Positions 42,626-51,029 of a stretch of 64,000 bases of DNA are shown in pieces. Both the position numbers and the translations under genes were made by a program. Source of the DNA: Chitinophagales bacterium (GTDB lineage: Bacteria; Bacteroidota; Bacteroidia; Chitinophagales; Saprospiraceae). The first letter of the stretch is position 1. Each line of letters opens with the position of its first letter. The stretch spans positions 62,001 to 126,000 of the forward strand of contig JAFLBP010000009.1 in NCBI GenBank assembly GCA_017303875.1. Direction: 5' to 3'. A model generated the notes under the pieces. That model did not search any database and was not told the DNA's origin. It saw only the letters and a program-made list of their open reading frames with translations.

Positions 42626-44785
42626 TTAATTTCCCAACCACCCTTCCGGAATGGGCATTTTATCTTTTCCGACGGGGGCGTAATGCACTTTGAGGCCGTA
42701 GCCGCCGCCGGCGTCGTAGTAGACTACCTGAATCTGGTGTTGGCCCTGGGCGAGGAAGGCATAGCCGGTTTTGCTTTCCATGCCGTGATCGCCTTCGTTG
42801 TCCACCACGAGGGTACCGTCGAGGTAGAGCATGCTGCCGTCGTCGGATTCGGTCCAGAACTGGTAGCCGCCGGTTTCGGGGATATTGAGGTAGCCACGCC
42901 AGAGCACGGCGCATTTGTTGCCGTTGCAGGCGGCGGGCAAATCGAAGTTGCGCACCACCGTTTGCCGGGTCGTCCGGCCTTTTTCGATGGCGCTGCAGCG
43001 GTATTCCGTCACCGATTTTTCCAGTAGTTGCAGTCCGGGTTTGGGTGCCTGGAAAAGGCTCATGGCGGGCATGTAGGTGTAGGTTTTTACGGCCTGTTCC
43101 TGCGTGTTGCTTTCCAATTTGCCGGGCGCGAAGGCTTTGGCTTTGAGCTTGATTTCCGTTTTGGGTTGCAGGGGCGCGCTGTAAATCGGCGAAGCGGAGG
43201 TGGGTTCCGAGCCGTCGGTGGTGTATCGGATGATAGCATCTGGCAGGCTGTTACGCAGGCTGAGGGTAGGCTGCATGGTTTTGGGGTCGTATTGCAGCGC
43301 GATTTCCGGCTTGGGCGTGAATGCTCCGAAGTTGCTGATTTTCAAGACAAACGCCTGCGGCGTTTTCATTTTTGAAGGATTGTATTCGGGCAAAAACAGG
43401 ATCGTATTAGCGCCGATGCTTTCGCGGCGGAGTTTGTCGGTGCTGCCCAGCAGCGTAATTTCCGAGCCGGGCGGCACGCTGATGCCGCGCAGCGTCACCT
43501 TGCGGTCGGTGGGGTACTGCGTCAGGATGGCGTAGAGCGTGTTGGTGGCGGGGTTGTAGGTATAAAAATGTTCGATGCGGGCGAAGCCGGCGGGCGGCTC
43601 CACGGTTTGTTTGAGCAGCAGGTCGCCGCCGGTTTTCCAGCCGTCAATCAGTTCGGGTTTGAGGTCGCGGCGGCCGGCGCTCCACTGATTGGTGCTGCGC
43701 CAGCGGCGGGTGTTGTAAATGGCCTCGCCGTTGACGTCGAGCCAGCGGCCGATGTCGAGCAGGCGTTCCTGCATGATGGGCGGTATTTGTCCGTGGGCGT
43801 CCGGGCCGATGTCGAGCAGGAAGTTTCCGCCGCGTGATACTTTATCGCAGAGGTGGAGCACGAGCGACTGCGAGGAGTTGTAATCTTCGGCGTCTTCGGC
43901 GCGGTTGTAGCCGTAGGAGAAGCCCATGCCGCGGCTTTCTTCCCAGTCGTGGTTTTCAAAATCTAATTCCGGCTGGTATTCGGGGGTGTAGATGCCGCCG
44001 TGTTTGAAGCGCACGCCGCTGCCCCAGCGGTCGTTGACGACCACGCGGTCGCGGATATTGCTTTGGTTATAGAGCCAGGCGAGGAATTGCGGCGATTCCC
44101 AGGTTTCGGGCAGCGCGTCCCAGTCGCCATCCGACCAGACCACCCAGGGGTCGTAGCGTTGCACGAGGTCGTAGAGTTGGGGCATGGTATGATCCTGGGC
44201 GAAGCGTTTGGGATCGGCTTTCCAGAGCGGGTTGAACCATTCGTAGAGGGAGAAGTAGAGGCCGGGTTTTACTTTGGTGCGGTTGAGCGAGGTGAAGAGT
44301 TCGCCGATGAGGTCGCGGCGCGGGCCGCGTTCCACGCTGTTCCAGGGGAAGCCCCAGGTACGGTTGGCGTGGATGCTGGGCCAGAGGCAGAAGCCGTCGT
44401 GGTGTTTGGAGGTGAGTACCACATATCGGGCGCCGGAGCGCTCGAACAGGTTTGCCCAGTCGTCGGGGTTAAAGAGGTCGGCGTGGAAATCGTCGGCCAG
44501 ATCGTAGTAGGTACGGCTTCCGTAGTTGTTTTGGTGGAATTGCCTTACTAAGCCGCTGTTGGTATTGTTTTCGAGCGAATGCTGGTACCATTCAGCGTAG
44601 CTGCCTTTTTTGGTGTAGGCGGGCACTGAGTAAACGCCCCAGTGGATGAAGATGCCGAATTTGGCATTGGTCCACCAGGCGGGCGTGGGTCGGGCGTCGA
44701 GCGATTCCCAGTCGGGCGTATAGGTTTGCGCACGGGTGGAGGCAGCGAGCAGCAGGAGCAGGAGTAGTTGAAGGTATTGGCGCAT
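42626..44785 (-). CDS. Secreted alpha-L-fucosidase (GH29) with chitobiase-like and PA14 domains
   Basis: A 719-residue exported enzyme. The signal peptide is about 1-19 (LLLLLAASTRAQ). The GH29 barrel spans about 20-370 with WWTNAKFGIFIHWGVYSVP, TSKHHDGFCLW and the nucleophile region WVVWSDGDWDA. A chitobiase/HexA-type C-terminal beta domain (IIRYTTDGSEPTSASPIYSA, about 515-580) follows, then a PA14 domain (GGYQFWTESDDGSMLYLDG, about 610-715). The PA14 part may bind glycans. The gene is isolated. The ATG at 44785 gives the signal peptide; an in-frame start upstream is less likely. Confidence 0.9.
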   Translation of the reverse strand: MRQYLQLLLLLLLAASTRAQTYTPDWESLDARPTPAWWTNAKFGIFIHWGVYSVPAYTKKGSYAEWYQHSLENNTNSGLVRQFHQNNYGSRTYYDLADDFHADLFNPDDWANLFERSGARYVVLTSKHHDGFCLWPSIHANRTWGFPWNSVERGPRRDLIGELFTSLNRTKVKPGLYFSLYEWFNPLWKADPKRFAQDHTMPQLYDLVQRYDPWVVWSDGDWDALPETWESPQFLAWLYNQSNIRDRVVVNDRWGSGVRFKHGGIYTPEYQPELDFENHDWEESRGMGFSYGYNRAEDAEDYNSSQSLVLHLCDKVSRGGNFLLDIGPDAHGQIPPIMQERLLDIGRWLDVNGEAIYNTRRWRSTNQWSAGRRDLKPELIDGWKTGGDLLLKQTVEPPAGFARIEHFYTYNPATNTLYAILTQYPTDRKVTLRGISVPPGSEITLLGSTDKLRRESIGANTILFLPEYNPSKMKTPQAFVLKISNFGAFTPKPEIALQYDPKTMQPTLSLRNSLPDAIIRYTTDGSEPTSASPIYSAPLQPKTEIKLKAKAFAPGKLESNTQEQAVKTYTYMPAMSLFQAPKPGLQLLEKSVTEYRCSAIEKGRTTRQTVVRNFDLPAACNGNKCAVLWRGYLNIPETGGYQFWTESDDGSMLYLDGTLVVDNEGDHGMESKTGYAFLAQGQHQIQVVYYDAGGGYGLKVHYAPVGKDKMPIPEGWLGN

Positions 44786-44861
44786 GATGGTATTGTTTTC
44801 GGGGGGTAAATTTGGGAAAAAGTTGGCAGATTGGGGGAAAAAGTTTGTGGGTAGGGGGGAT

Positions 44862-44979
44862 GGTTTTCGCACAGATGTGCACAGATCAATTACACAGAAA
44901 ACACAGATTCAGTGACTTCTGTGTGAATGATCTGTGTTTTTCTGTGTGAAACCGTTTTGTGCACATCTGTGCGAAACCC
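44862..44979. repeat. Imperfect dyad of CACAGA/TCTGTG repeats
   Basis: GGTTTTCGCACAGATGTGCA near 44862 is inverted at the right end (TGCACATCTGTGCGAAACC near 44961-44979). The sequence between is filled with ACACAG and CTGTGT motifs. It lies between the divergent fucosidase and EAD11-like genes. Confidence 0.65.
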
Positions 44980-45047
44980 CAATACGCCCAGGCAATACCA
45001 ACTTTCCCCGAAATACTGTATTTTGCCCCCAAAAACAGCGCATACCG

Positions 45048-45938
45048 ATGAATCAATCCCTCCGGGCCGCACTCGCCCAAGGCAAAACCGAAGCGGTCAT
45101 TGCCGAATTACTGGAGCGCAGCACCCATGATGATGATCTGCACAATCAGGTTGTGGCCTTGTCGGCGCGTTATGCGCAGTATGAAAAGCAGTACTTAGGC
45201 AACCTGGAAGAAGCCTCGGTGCTAAACATTGAGCTGAATAAAATCAATGCGGCGGTTCTGGATATTATTGACCATCTCGGCGATGCACCCGCCGCCACGC
45301 TGCCGCGCAATACGCGTTGGATCAAAATTGTTGCCATTGCAACGCTGATTGTTCTGTTGGGAGGTGTTTTGCTTTTCTATGGGTCTTCACTGCGGGATCT
45401 GTCTGGTAAAAAAGACCAGCCCTCTCCCACCCAGACGCCCGCGTCACAAAGCGAAGCAAGCACCGCGCAAGCCCCCGCTGCGCCGCCTGTGTTGGCAGAG
45501 CAGCGGCCCTCAGTAAAGCCCACAAATCCTCTGAGCGTCACCTGCAAAACCAATAAAGGCCGCGGCGATCTATACTTCAAAAACGGTCAAAGCATGCGTT
45601 TTTATGCAAAGGCCAACCAACCCTGTTACCTGCGATGTATTTACAAACTGGCCGATGGGCGTTTGATGCTCCTGGATGCCGACCGCCAGTTGAGCGCTGC
45701 GGAAGTGGATCAATGGTTAGTTGTCGGGCCGCTTTTTGAAGCTGCCGAGCCTTTTGGCGAAGAGCACCTGTATGTGTTTGCACAAAGCAGCGCCTTTGAG
45801 CCCCTGAAAACCCGGAACGACCCGGATGGGTATATTTTTATAACAGAAACGCTGGAAGATGCCCTTCGCAAAAGCAGAAGTTTGCGTAAAAAACAAAACT
45901 ACGCCGAGTCTGAATTGCGCTTGAAAACGGTGTTGTAG
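45048..45938 (+). CDS. EAD11-like/TM/DUF4384-like membrane protein
   Basis: A 296-residue protein. Residues about 1-80 (MNQSLRAALAQGKTEAVIAE ... YEKQYLGNLEEASVLNIELN) resemble effector-associated domain 11, an adaptor module found in bacterial conflict and STAND-type proteins. One membrane helix follows (about 86-108, IKIVAIATLIVLLGGVLLFY), then a Pro/Ala-rich linker and a C-terminal domain (about 165-275) that fits DUF4384 (LRCIYKLADGRLMLLDADRQ ... EEHLYVFAQSS). The ATG at 45048 is chosen because the EAD11-like helix starts there. A caspase or TIR partner is not seen next to it. Confidence 0.72.
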   Translation: MNQSLRAALAQGKTEAVIAELLERSTHDDDLHNQVVALSARYAQYEKQYLGNLEEASVLNIELNKINAAVLDIIDHLGDAPAATLPRNTRWIKIVAIATLIVLLGGVLLFYGSSLRDLSGKKDQPSPTQTPASQSEASTAQAPAAPPVLAEQRPSVKPTNPLSVTCKTNKGRGDLYFKNGQSMRFYAKANQPCYLRCIYKLADGRLMLLDADRQLSAAEVDQWLVVGPLFEAAEPFGEEHLYVFAQSSAFEPLKTRNDPDGYIFITETLEDALRKSRSLRKKQNYAESELRLKTVL

Positions 45939-45986
45939 CGCATATCTTTGCAAAAATTGAAAATCAATCCAATCTCCTGTTATACC

Positions 45987-46451
45987 ATGTCATTAAACAC
46001 ACTCAAAGACAGACCCGAAATTTCCGGCGAGGTAAAACTCGACAGGCTTTATGCCCAGTTTAAACAACTGTTGGGCGAAATTGCGAAAAAAGAAATCTCG
46101 CAAAGCGTTTTGAATCAAATAAATACGGAAATTGAAGAAGTAAATCACTCCGTGCTGACGGGCACGCATTTGGCGCGACTCGTCAAGCGCAAGCAAACCA
46201 ACATCCTCAAAATTTTGGAAAAGGAGCATAAAATCACGCCTAAAAATCATTACCGCACCCTTTGGATGGTGCTCGGTATGTCGGGTATCGGATTGCCCAT
46301 CGGCGCAGCCATCGGTACAGCTGTTGGCAACATCGGGCTACTTGCGCTGGGAATGCCTATTGGTATGGCCATTGGTCTGGTTCTGGGGGCCAATATGGAT
46401 AAAAAAGCCCTGGCAGCAGGCCGTCAAATGGATATTGAGATCAAGTATTGA
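45987..46451 (+). CDS. Glycine-zipper membrane protein of unknown function
   Basis: A 154-residue protein. The first about 85 residues are charged and helical (VKLDRLYAQFKQLLGEIAKK). Two glycine-rich helices follow (about 92-138, including SGIGLPIGAAIGTAVGNIGL and LGMPIGMAIGLVLGANMD). It lies 48 bases after the EAD11-like gene in the same direction and may form an operon with it. Glycine-zipper membrane proteins can oligomerise. No family is recognised. Confidence 0.68.
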   Translation: MSLNTLKDRPEISGEVKLDRLYAQFKQLLGEIAKKEISQSVLNQINTEIEEVNHSVLTGTHLARLVKRKQTNILKILEKEHKITPKNHYRTLWMVLGMSGIGLPIGAAIGTAVGNIGLLALGMPIGMAIGLVLGANMDKKALAAGRQMDIEIKY

Positions 46452-46454
46452 CGA

Positions 46455-46632
46455 AAAATTTGCCACGAATGCACGAATAAGCGCTGCTCCCGGCATTCAT
46501 CGTTAAAAAAACATTCATCGTTCATCGCTCATCGTTACAAAATTTGCCACGCATGCACGAATAAGCGCTGCCCCCGGCATTCATCGTTACAAAAACATTC
46601 ATCGTTCATCGCTCATCGTTCATCGTTACAAA
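46455..46632. repeat. Tandem intergenic repeat of GCCACGAATGCACGAAT and CATTCATCGTT units
   Basis: Two copies of a unit of about 85 bases: GCCACGAATGCACGAATAAG near 46461 and GCCACGCATGCACGAATAAG near 46546, each followed by CCCGGCATTCATCGTT and runs of TCATCGTT. Related sequence makes the arms of the inverted repeat at 24.9-25.1 kb. It separates the glycine-zipper gene from the terminator of the fasciclin gene. Confidence 0.75.
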
Positions 46633-46653
46633 AAACGTTTTTCGTTAAAAAAA

Positions 46654-46681
46654 AGCCCTCTCCGACTTAACAGAGAGGGCT
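46654..46681 (-). terminator. Intrinsic terminator of the fasciclin gene
   Basis: A 9-base stem AGCCCTCTC/GAGAGGGCT with a 10-base loop, followed on the minus strand by a run of T (TTTTTTTT, complement of 46646-46653). It lies 37 bases downstream of the fasciclin gene stop codon. Confidence 0.85.
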
Positions 46682-46717
46682 TCTTAGTTCATGGGAAAAC
46701 GGATGTTCTGCAAACGA

Positions 46718-47689
46718 TTAGTTGGGCAGTACCACGCGGTCAATCACGTGGATGATGCCGTTGTTGGACTGTACATCGGTGGCGATGATACGGGAGCGGC
46801 GGTTGTTTTCGTCAATGAGGGCAGCGCCGCCATCAAGATCAACCGTGAGTTTGCCGGTTTCGAAAGTGGTTACCTGCTGGTTGTCGGTGAGGGCAGTCGA
46901 AACTACATTGGCGCCGGCCACCACGTGGTATTGCAGCACTTTGTTGAGCGTAGCGGCCGGAATGGCGGCGAGGTTGGGCGCCTGAAGTTCGGCCAGCAGC
47001 GCCGTGAAGGCGGCATTGTTGGGCGCGAATACGGTGAAGGGCGCCGGAGAACCGGCTGCACCAACCTGGCTGCTGAGGATGCTCACGTAGTCCACACCGA
47101 GGTCGCTGCGCGTAAGCGCCTGCACGAGGATGGAGAAGTCGGGATTGCTGAGGGCAAAATCAACGATATTGGGGATCGTGATGACTTTGTCCACCACGTG
47201 TACGATGCCATTGGTCGCATCCACGTCGGGTGTAACCACTTTAGCGGAGTTGTTGATTTTTACGCCGCTGGCGTCTTTGGTGATGTAGAGGCTAAGGTTG
47301 CTGGTGGTAGTACCGAAAGGCGAAGCCGATTTCACGTAGCCCGTCTGGATGGCAGAGGAAGTCACCTCGCCGGGCACCACGTGGTACAGCAGCAGGGCAC
47401 TTACGGTAGCCTTGGGCAGATCGGTAACTTTGGCTACGCCGAGCGATTGCAGGAGGGTGGTGAAAGCGGCGTTGGTTGGGGCAAATACCGTGAATTGGGT
47501 GCTGCCGCTAAGCGTAGTTGCCAGATCAGCGTATACAACGGCATCAACCAGAATACTCAGATCGGCATTGCCCTGCGCCAGTTCGACGATGTTTTTGGGC
47601 TGATCGACCGGTTCATCTTCTTTGTCGCAGGCAGTGAATACGAAGGTAGCGCTGAGCATAAGGAGCATGCTCCAAAAAAACTTTTTCAT
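46718..47689 (-). CDS. Lipoprotein with two fasciclin domains
   Basis: A 323-residue exported lipoprotein. The lipobox is near residues 18-21 (FVFTAC). Two fasciclin/beta-Ig-h3 domains follow: FTVFAPTNAAFTTLL (about 70) with VDATNGIVHVVDKVI, and FTVFAPNNAAFTALLAEL (about 225) with VQSNNGIIHVIDRVVL. Fasciclin domains mediate adhesion or surface anchoring. The gene is monocistronic with its own terminator. Upstream is a 530-base intergenic region. Confidence 0.9.
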   Translation of the reverse strand: MKKFFWSMLLMLSATFVFTACDKEDEPVDQPKNIVELAQGNADLSILVDAVVYADLATTLSGSTQFTVFAPTNAAFTTLLQSLGVAKVTDLPKATVSALLLYHVVPGEVTSSAIQTGYVKSASPFGTTTSNLSLYITKDASGVKINNSAKVVTPDVDATNGIVHVVDKVITIPNIVDFALSNPDFSILVQALTRSDLGVDYVSILSSQVGAAGSPAPFTVFAPNNAAFTALLAELQAPNLAAIPAATLNKVLQYHVVAGANVVSTALTDNQQVTTFETGKLTVDLDGGAALIDENNRRSRIIATDVQSNNGIIHVIDRVVLPN

Positions 47690-48219
47690 AGTGTTTGTGT
47701 GTTTGGTGATAATAACTTTCGTTTTTAAAAGTAAGGGTATAACGGCGTTTGTTATATTTTGTTAAACGATTTGTGGGGTTTGATTTGCTAATATTAAACA
47801 AAACTCGAAACAGGTTTATTTTTTTGGGCCCACGCCCATTCAACATATTTGGCCAGCCTAGTTGAATATTAAAATCCAAACGCTATTTGAATGTATGTCT
47901 TTTCAGCTTTAAACCGTGTAATGGCTTCCGCACGATCAACAATAGCTTTTCCTGCTGTACATTTTTTCAACTGCTGGCTGAAAAAAATGCATAGCAGGAA
48001 TCCAAACCATTAAACCGGATGCTATCTTGCAGGTAAAAATCATAAGCTCGGTTTTTCTTGTTATAAATTCGGGGCAAATTTTGAGATTTCTTGTAACAGA
48101 TTCGGGGCAAATTCCAGTGAACTTGTAACAGATTCGGGGTAAAACCTAAAAAGAGCTCCCTCAAAACGGGCTGCCGATTTTCTGTAAAACCTTTCTAAAC
48201 CCATTAAAATCATTGAAAA
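47690..48219. other. Intergenic region upstream of the fasciclin gene with direct repeats
   Basis: About 530 AT-rich bases. No gene is recognised. The section 48057-48141 holds three direct repeats of CTTGTAACAGATTCGGGG, described separately; the rest contains only short unconvincing reading frames. It must contain the leftward promoter of the fasciclin gene. Confidence 0.5.
48057..48141. repeat. Three degenerate direct repeats, about 18 bp each
   Basis: Copies begin at 48057, 48090 and 48122 (CTTGTTATAAATTCGGGG, then CTTGTAACAGATTCGGGG twice), spaced 33 and 32 bases apart. The first two continue as CAAATT. The variable parts are only 8-9 bases, too short for CRISPR spacers, so this is a short tandem repeat or regulatory array. 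Confidence 0.6.
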
Positions 48220-48861
48220 ATGAACAAAAAAATCACTTTTTTACTTGCTTGCGCCGCATTCCTGCTCGTTCAGGCCACTTGCGTCCGGCCCGCGCAGTCG
48301 CCGTCCGGCCCGGTGCTCAGCCGTTTTCCCGAACTGTCCAACATGCCAGACACCCTGCATGGCTTTTTGTCTGATTCGACCGCCGGCATCGCGCTCTCTG
48401 ATACGCTGCTGAAAAGCGCCCTGGATTCCGCCCAATTTGCCAGCCTGCATTTTGATACCGGCGAGGCGCAGTTTCTGGCCTTGGGGCAGTTCCCGTTTGC
48501 CCATGGACTCCGGGCCGCCCTGCTGCGAACGGAGGAGTTCTGGTTTGGCAAACTGAGCCTGCTGATCTTTGACCCCAAACAACAAAAATGCCTCTATGTG
48601 GCAGAACTTTCGCATTTTTATGGCGGCGACGGCGGACAAACGGCCTCCGAATCCTGGCTTTTTGCAGGCCCCGCGCCCCGGCTTTTTGTCAAAACCGCCG
48701 ACCACGGATTTACCCCGCCTAAAGAATCGGATACGGAACCGCAGGAATACCTCCATGAATCCGGACAACTGTTTGCATGGGCCGCCACACGTTTTCAGCC
48801 TGTGCAAAACCCCGACAGTCTGCTTTTTTTACAAAAATTCAGGATGCACCGCGCGTGGTGA
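48220..48861 (+). CDS. Secreted protein of unknown function
   Basis: A 213-residue protein with a signal peptide (MNKKITFLLACAAFLLVQAT). The body is acidic with sections such as FPELSNMPDTLHGFLSD, FWFGKLSLLIFDPKQQKCLY and a Gly-rich YGGDGGQTASESWLFAG. No known domain is recognised. The gene is followed by a palindromic stem-loop and two more small secreted proteins on the same strand. Confidence 0.65.
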   Translation: MNKKITFLLACAAFLLVQATCVRPAQSPSGPVLSRFPELSNMPDTLHGFLSDSTAGIALSDTLLKSALDSAQFASLHFDTGEAQFLALGQFPFAHGLRAALLRTEEFWFGKLSLLIFDPKQQKCLYVAELSHFYGGDGGQTASESWLFAGPAPRLFVKTADHGFTPPKESDTEPQEYLHESGQLFAWAATRFQPVQNPDSLLFLQKFRMHRAW

Positions 48862-48868
48862 AGCGCAA

Positions 48869-48900
48869 CGTTTACGAAACTTTCAAAGTTTTCGTAAACG
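48869..48900 (+). terminator. Stem-loop after the secreted protein gene
   Basis: CGTTTACGAAA at 48869-48879 pairs with TTTCGTAAACG at 48890-48900; an inner AAACTTT/AAAGTTT extends the stem with a bulge. It lies 7 bases after the stop codon. It resembles the core of the IS4 inverted end. Confidence 0.55.
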
Positions 48901-48939
48901 TCTTTGGAACATATTCTAAACCTTTTCAAGCTTGAAACG

Positions 48940-49506
48940 ATGAAACTCCAGACAACACTGCTCCATCTGATGCTTTTTGCGCTCACTTGCTGTGAGCTGA
49001 ATGCGCAGCAGGTAACAAGCAACAAGATTTCTGTTTTTGCGGATACTGTTTTAACGCCTGGCAAACAGGCTTTAAGCCTGATCAGCCTGGACAGCACTGG
49101 TCAGGCAATTCAGTTACTGCTGAGTGGTCGAGAAACTGAACCATTACTGCTGTTAAAAAGTCGTTTTAACAAAAGCAATAAGGACTTCCGGCTTGGCATT
49201 GTAGATTTTGAAACCTGGGATATTGAACAAAACCGGATTATCGTCGCATTATTGGAACACATTCCGGACAGGCCAGCAAAAACAGGTAAAATTGCAGGCA
49301 GCGACATTGAACAACTTGTCGCGAAAGGCAATGTAGAAACCGTGCTGAAACAACTGGTTGCTACTGGTGATGAACTGGCGATTATACTTCAGGCCAGGTA
49401 CTTGCGGGTCAGTGCGCTGCGGATGCAGGGCACCATTGATGCCGGTACGTTTTACAAGATTAATGCAAGAATAAGCAGTGCAATACTGGAATTCTACACC
49501 GATTAG
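48940..49506 (+). CDS. Secreted protein of unknown function
   Basis: A 188-residue protein with a signal peptide (MKLQTTLLHLMLFALTCCEL, cleaved before QQ). The mature part contains KQALSLISLDSTGQAIQLLL and VEDFE-like acidic stretches; overall helical and hydrophilic. There is no recognised family. The ATG at 48940 is chosen over a start 12 codons upstream because it yields a signal peptide. Confidence 0.6.
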   Translation: MKLQTTLLHLMLFALTCCELNAQQVTSNKISVFADTVLTPGKQALSLISLDSTGQAIQLLLSGRETEPLLLLKSRFNKSNKDFRLGIVDFETWDIEQNRIIVALLEHIPDRPAKTGKIAGSDIEQLVAKGNVETVLKQLVATGDELAIILQARYLRVSALRMQGTIDAGTFYKINARISSAILEFYTD

Positions 49507-49553
49507 TGCAAGCGCTTCTGAACAAATTCCACGCATTTTCATAAAAATACACA

Positions 49554-49991
49554 ATGAAAAAGACAACCCGGCATTTCCCCCTGTTACTCCTCCTCGCGCT
49601 CCTGACACTCGGTAGCGCCTGCACTCAAAGCGCCGACAAGAAAGCCCGGGCGCCCGAACCCGCGCCAACATTGCCCCTGAGCATGACGGAAATCGAGACC
49701 GGAAAATGGGTCATCACCGACCAAACAAAAACGCCGCTGTATGAGGTGTTTATTTACGACAACGGCCCCGATTATCCTTCGGAAGGCCTGATCCGGATTG
49801 TGAAAAACGGTAAAATCGGCTACGCCGACGCGCAGACCTACGCCCTTGTCATTGCGCCGCAATACGACTGCGCTTTCCCGTTTGAAAACGGCAAGGCGAA
49901 AGTCAGCAAGCGCTGCCAAACCATTAAAGACGGCGAGCACAGCATTTGGGAGAGCGACGCGTGGGAGTATGTGGATCGGCAGGGGCGTTAA
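49554..49991 (+). CDS. WG-repeat-like lipoprotein
   Basis: A 145-residue exported lipoprotein (lipobox LTLGSAC, about residue 22). The body has WG-repeat-like features: GLIRIVKNGKIGYADAQTYA and VIAPQYDCAFPFENGKAKVS. Repeats of this type form small beta domains of unknown function. It is probably membrane-anchored in the periplasm or at the surface. Confidence 0.65.
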   Translation: MKKTTRHFPLLLLLALLTLGSACTQSADKKARAPEPAPTLPLSMTEIETGKWVITDQTKTPLYEVFIYDNGPDYPSEGLIRIVKNGKIGYADAQTYALVIAPQYDCAFPFENGKAKVSKRCQTIKDGEHSIWESDAWEYVDRQGR

Positions 49992-50084
49992 TCAAATAAA
50001 GCGTCCATGGTCAGGCTTTTATCTGATGATATAGTGGGCGAAATGTGGTATATTTTGACCACATTTCGCCGAGTAAATTTCTTA

Positions 50085-51023
50085 TCAAGCCAAAAAACCA
50101 TCCAAAACGGGCGTTTTTTCAGGCAAATCCGTCTCGCCGAGCATTTCCCGCAGGTCGCGTTCAATGGTGGTGCACAAGGCGCTCATCGGCACGTCGGTAA
50201 TGCGGTTTTCAAAAGGGTCTTCGTTGACTTCGCCCACTTTACCCATTACCCCAAAAACAAAAGCGATCAAAATGCTGATGGGTATGACCAGGGCCGGCGC
50301 GCCCATTTTACTAAAATCGCCGATCAGTGCAAACGGCAGCACGGCCATAAAAACCAGCAAAAACAGCTTGGTAAAAAAATGGTATTGCCGCAGCAGGGGC
50401 GTGTTTTTGATGCGCTCGCAGGCGCCCTGAAAGTTGTTGAAACCGGCCAGTGTGGGTTCCAGGCTGATGTTGTCGAAAGCGCCCAAAATCTCGTCCTTAG
50501 TGCCCTCTTTGATCCGTTTTCCCTGAATAAACACGAGGAAATTGGGTATGTTTTGCTTATGCTGCACCTGTTCGAATTCGGCTTCGCCCAGCAGGTGGCT
50601 CAAGTCCGACCAGTTGTGTTGCCCGCGCAGGTGCATACGCAGGGCGTGCGCAAAGGCAATCTGGCGATAAACCATTTCTTTTTTGTAGGCTTCAATGGTG
50701 GTGGCGGCGACTTTACCGCCCGACAAGGCATTATCGGCATTGGCAATAATTTGTCGGGCAAAAATGCGGCTGTTGTTGAGGATGCTGCCCCAGATGGTTC
50801 GGGCTTCCCACCAGCGGTTGTAGGCGTTGTTGTTGCGGAAGGCTAAGAAAATGGCCAGTGCGCTGCCCAGAATAGCGGCAATGGAAAACGGCAGTCCGAT
50901 TTTATCGAGTTGCTGCTGTGTATGCAGCCAATAAACCGCAAGGGAAAGCAGGCTGGAGACTGCCAGTTCCGAGCGCATGTAGCGCACGACGGCGAGGGGA
51001 TTGAAGTTTTTCTTTACAATCAC
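50085..51023 (-). CDS. Bestrophin-family ion channel
   Basis: A 312-residue membrane protein of the bestrophin/UPF0187 (YneE-like) family. Diagnostic blocks are LAFRNNNAYNRWWEARTIWG (about 60-80), NNSRIFARQII, and the C-terminal GEVNEDPFENRITDVPMSAL, which holds the acidic gating/Ca-clasp region. Several hydrophobic segments appear at 18-60 and 205-255. Prokaryotic bestrophins are pentameric cation or anion channels. The gene is co-directional with the DUF481-like gene upstream, 6 bases apart. Confidence 0.9.
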   Translation of the reverse strand: MIVKKNFNPLAVVRYMRSELAVSSLLSLAVYWLHTQQQLDKIGLPFSIAAILGSALAIFLAFRNNNAYNRWWEARTIWGSILNNSRIFARQIIANADNALSGGKVAATTIEAYKKEMVYRQIAFAHALRMHLRGQHNWSDLSHLLGEAEFEQVQHKQNIPNFLVFIQGKRIKEGTKDEILGAFDNISLEPTLAGFNNFQGACERIKNTPLLRQYHFFTKLFLLVFMAVLPFALIGDFSKMGAPALVIPISILIAFVFGVMGKVGEVNEDPFENRITDVPMSALCTTIERDLREMLGETDLPEKTPVLDGFLA

Positions 51024-51029
51024 GATGCG

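Noticed and set aside
48057..48141. CRISPR-like repeat array
   Set aside because: Only three degenerate copies with 8-9 base intervals and no cas genes nearby; the intervals are too short for spacers.
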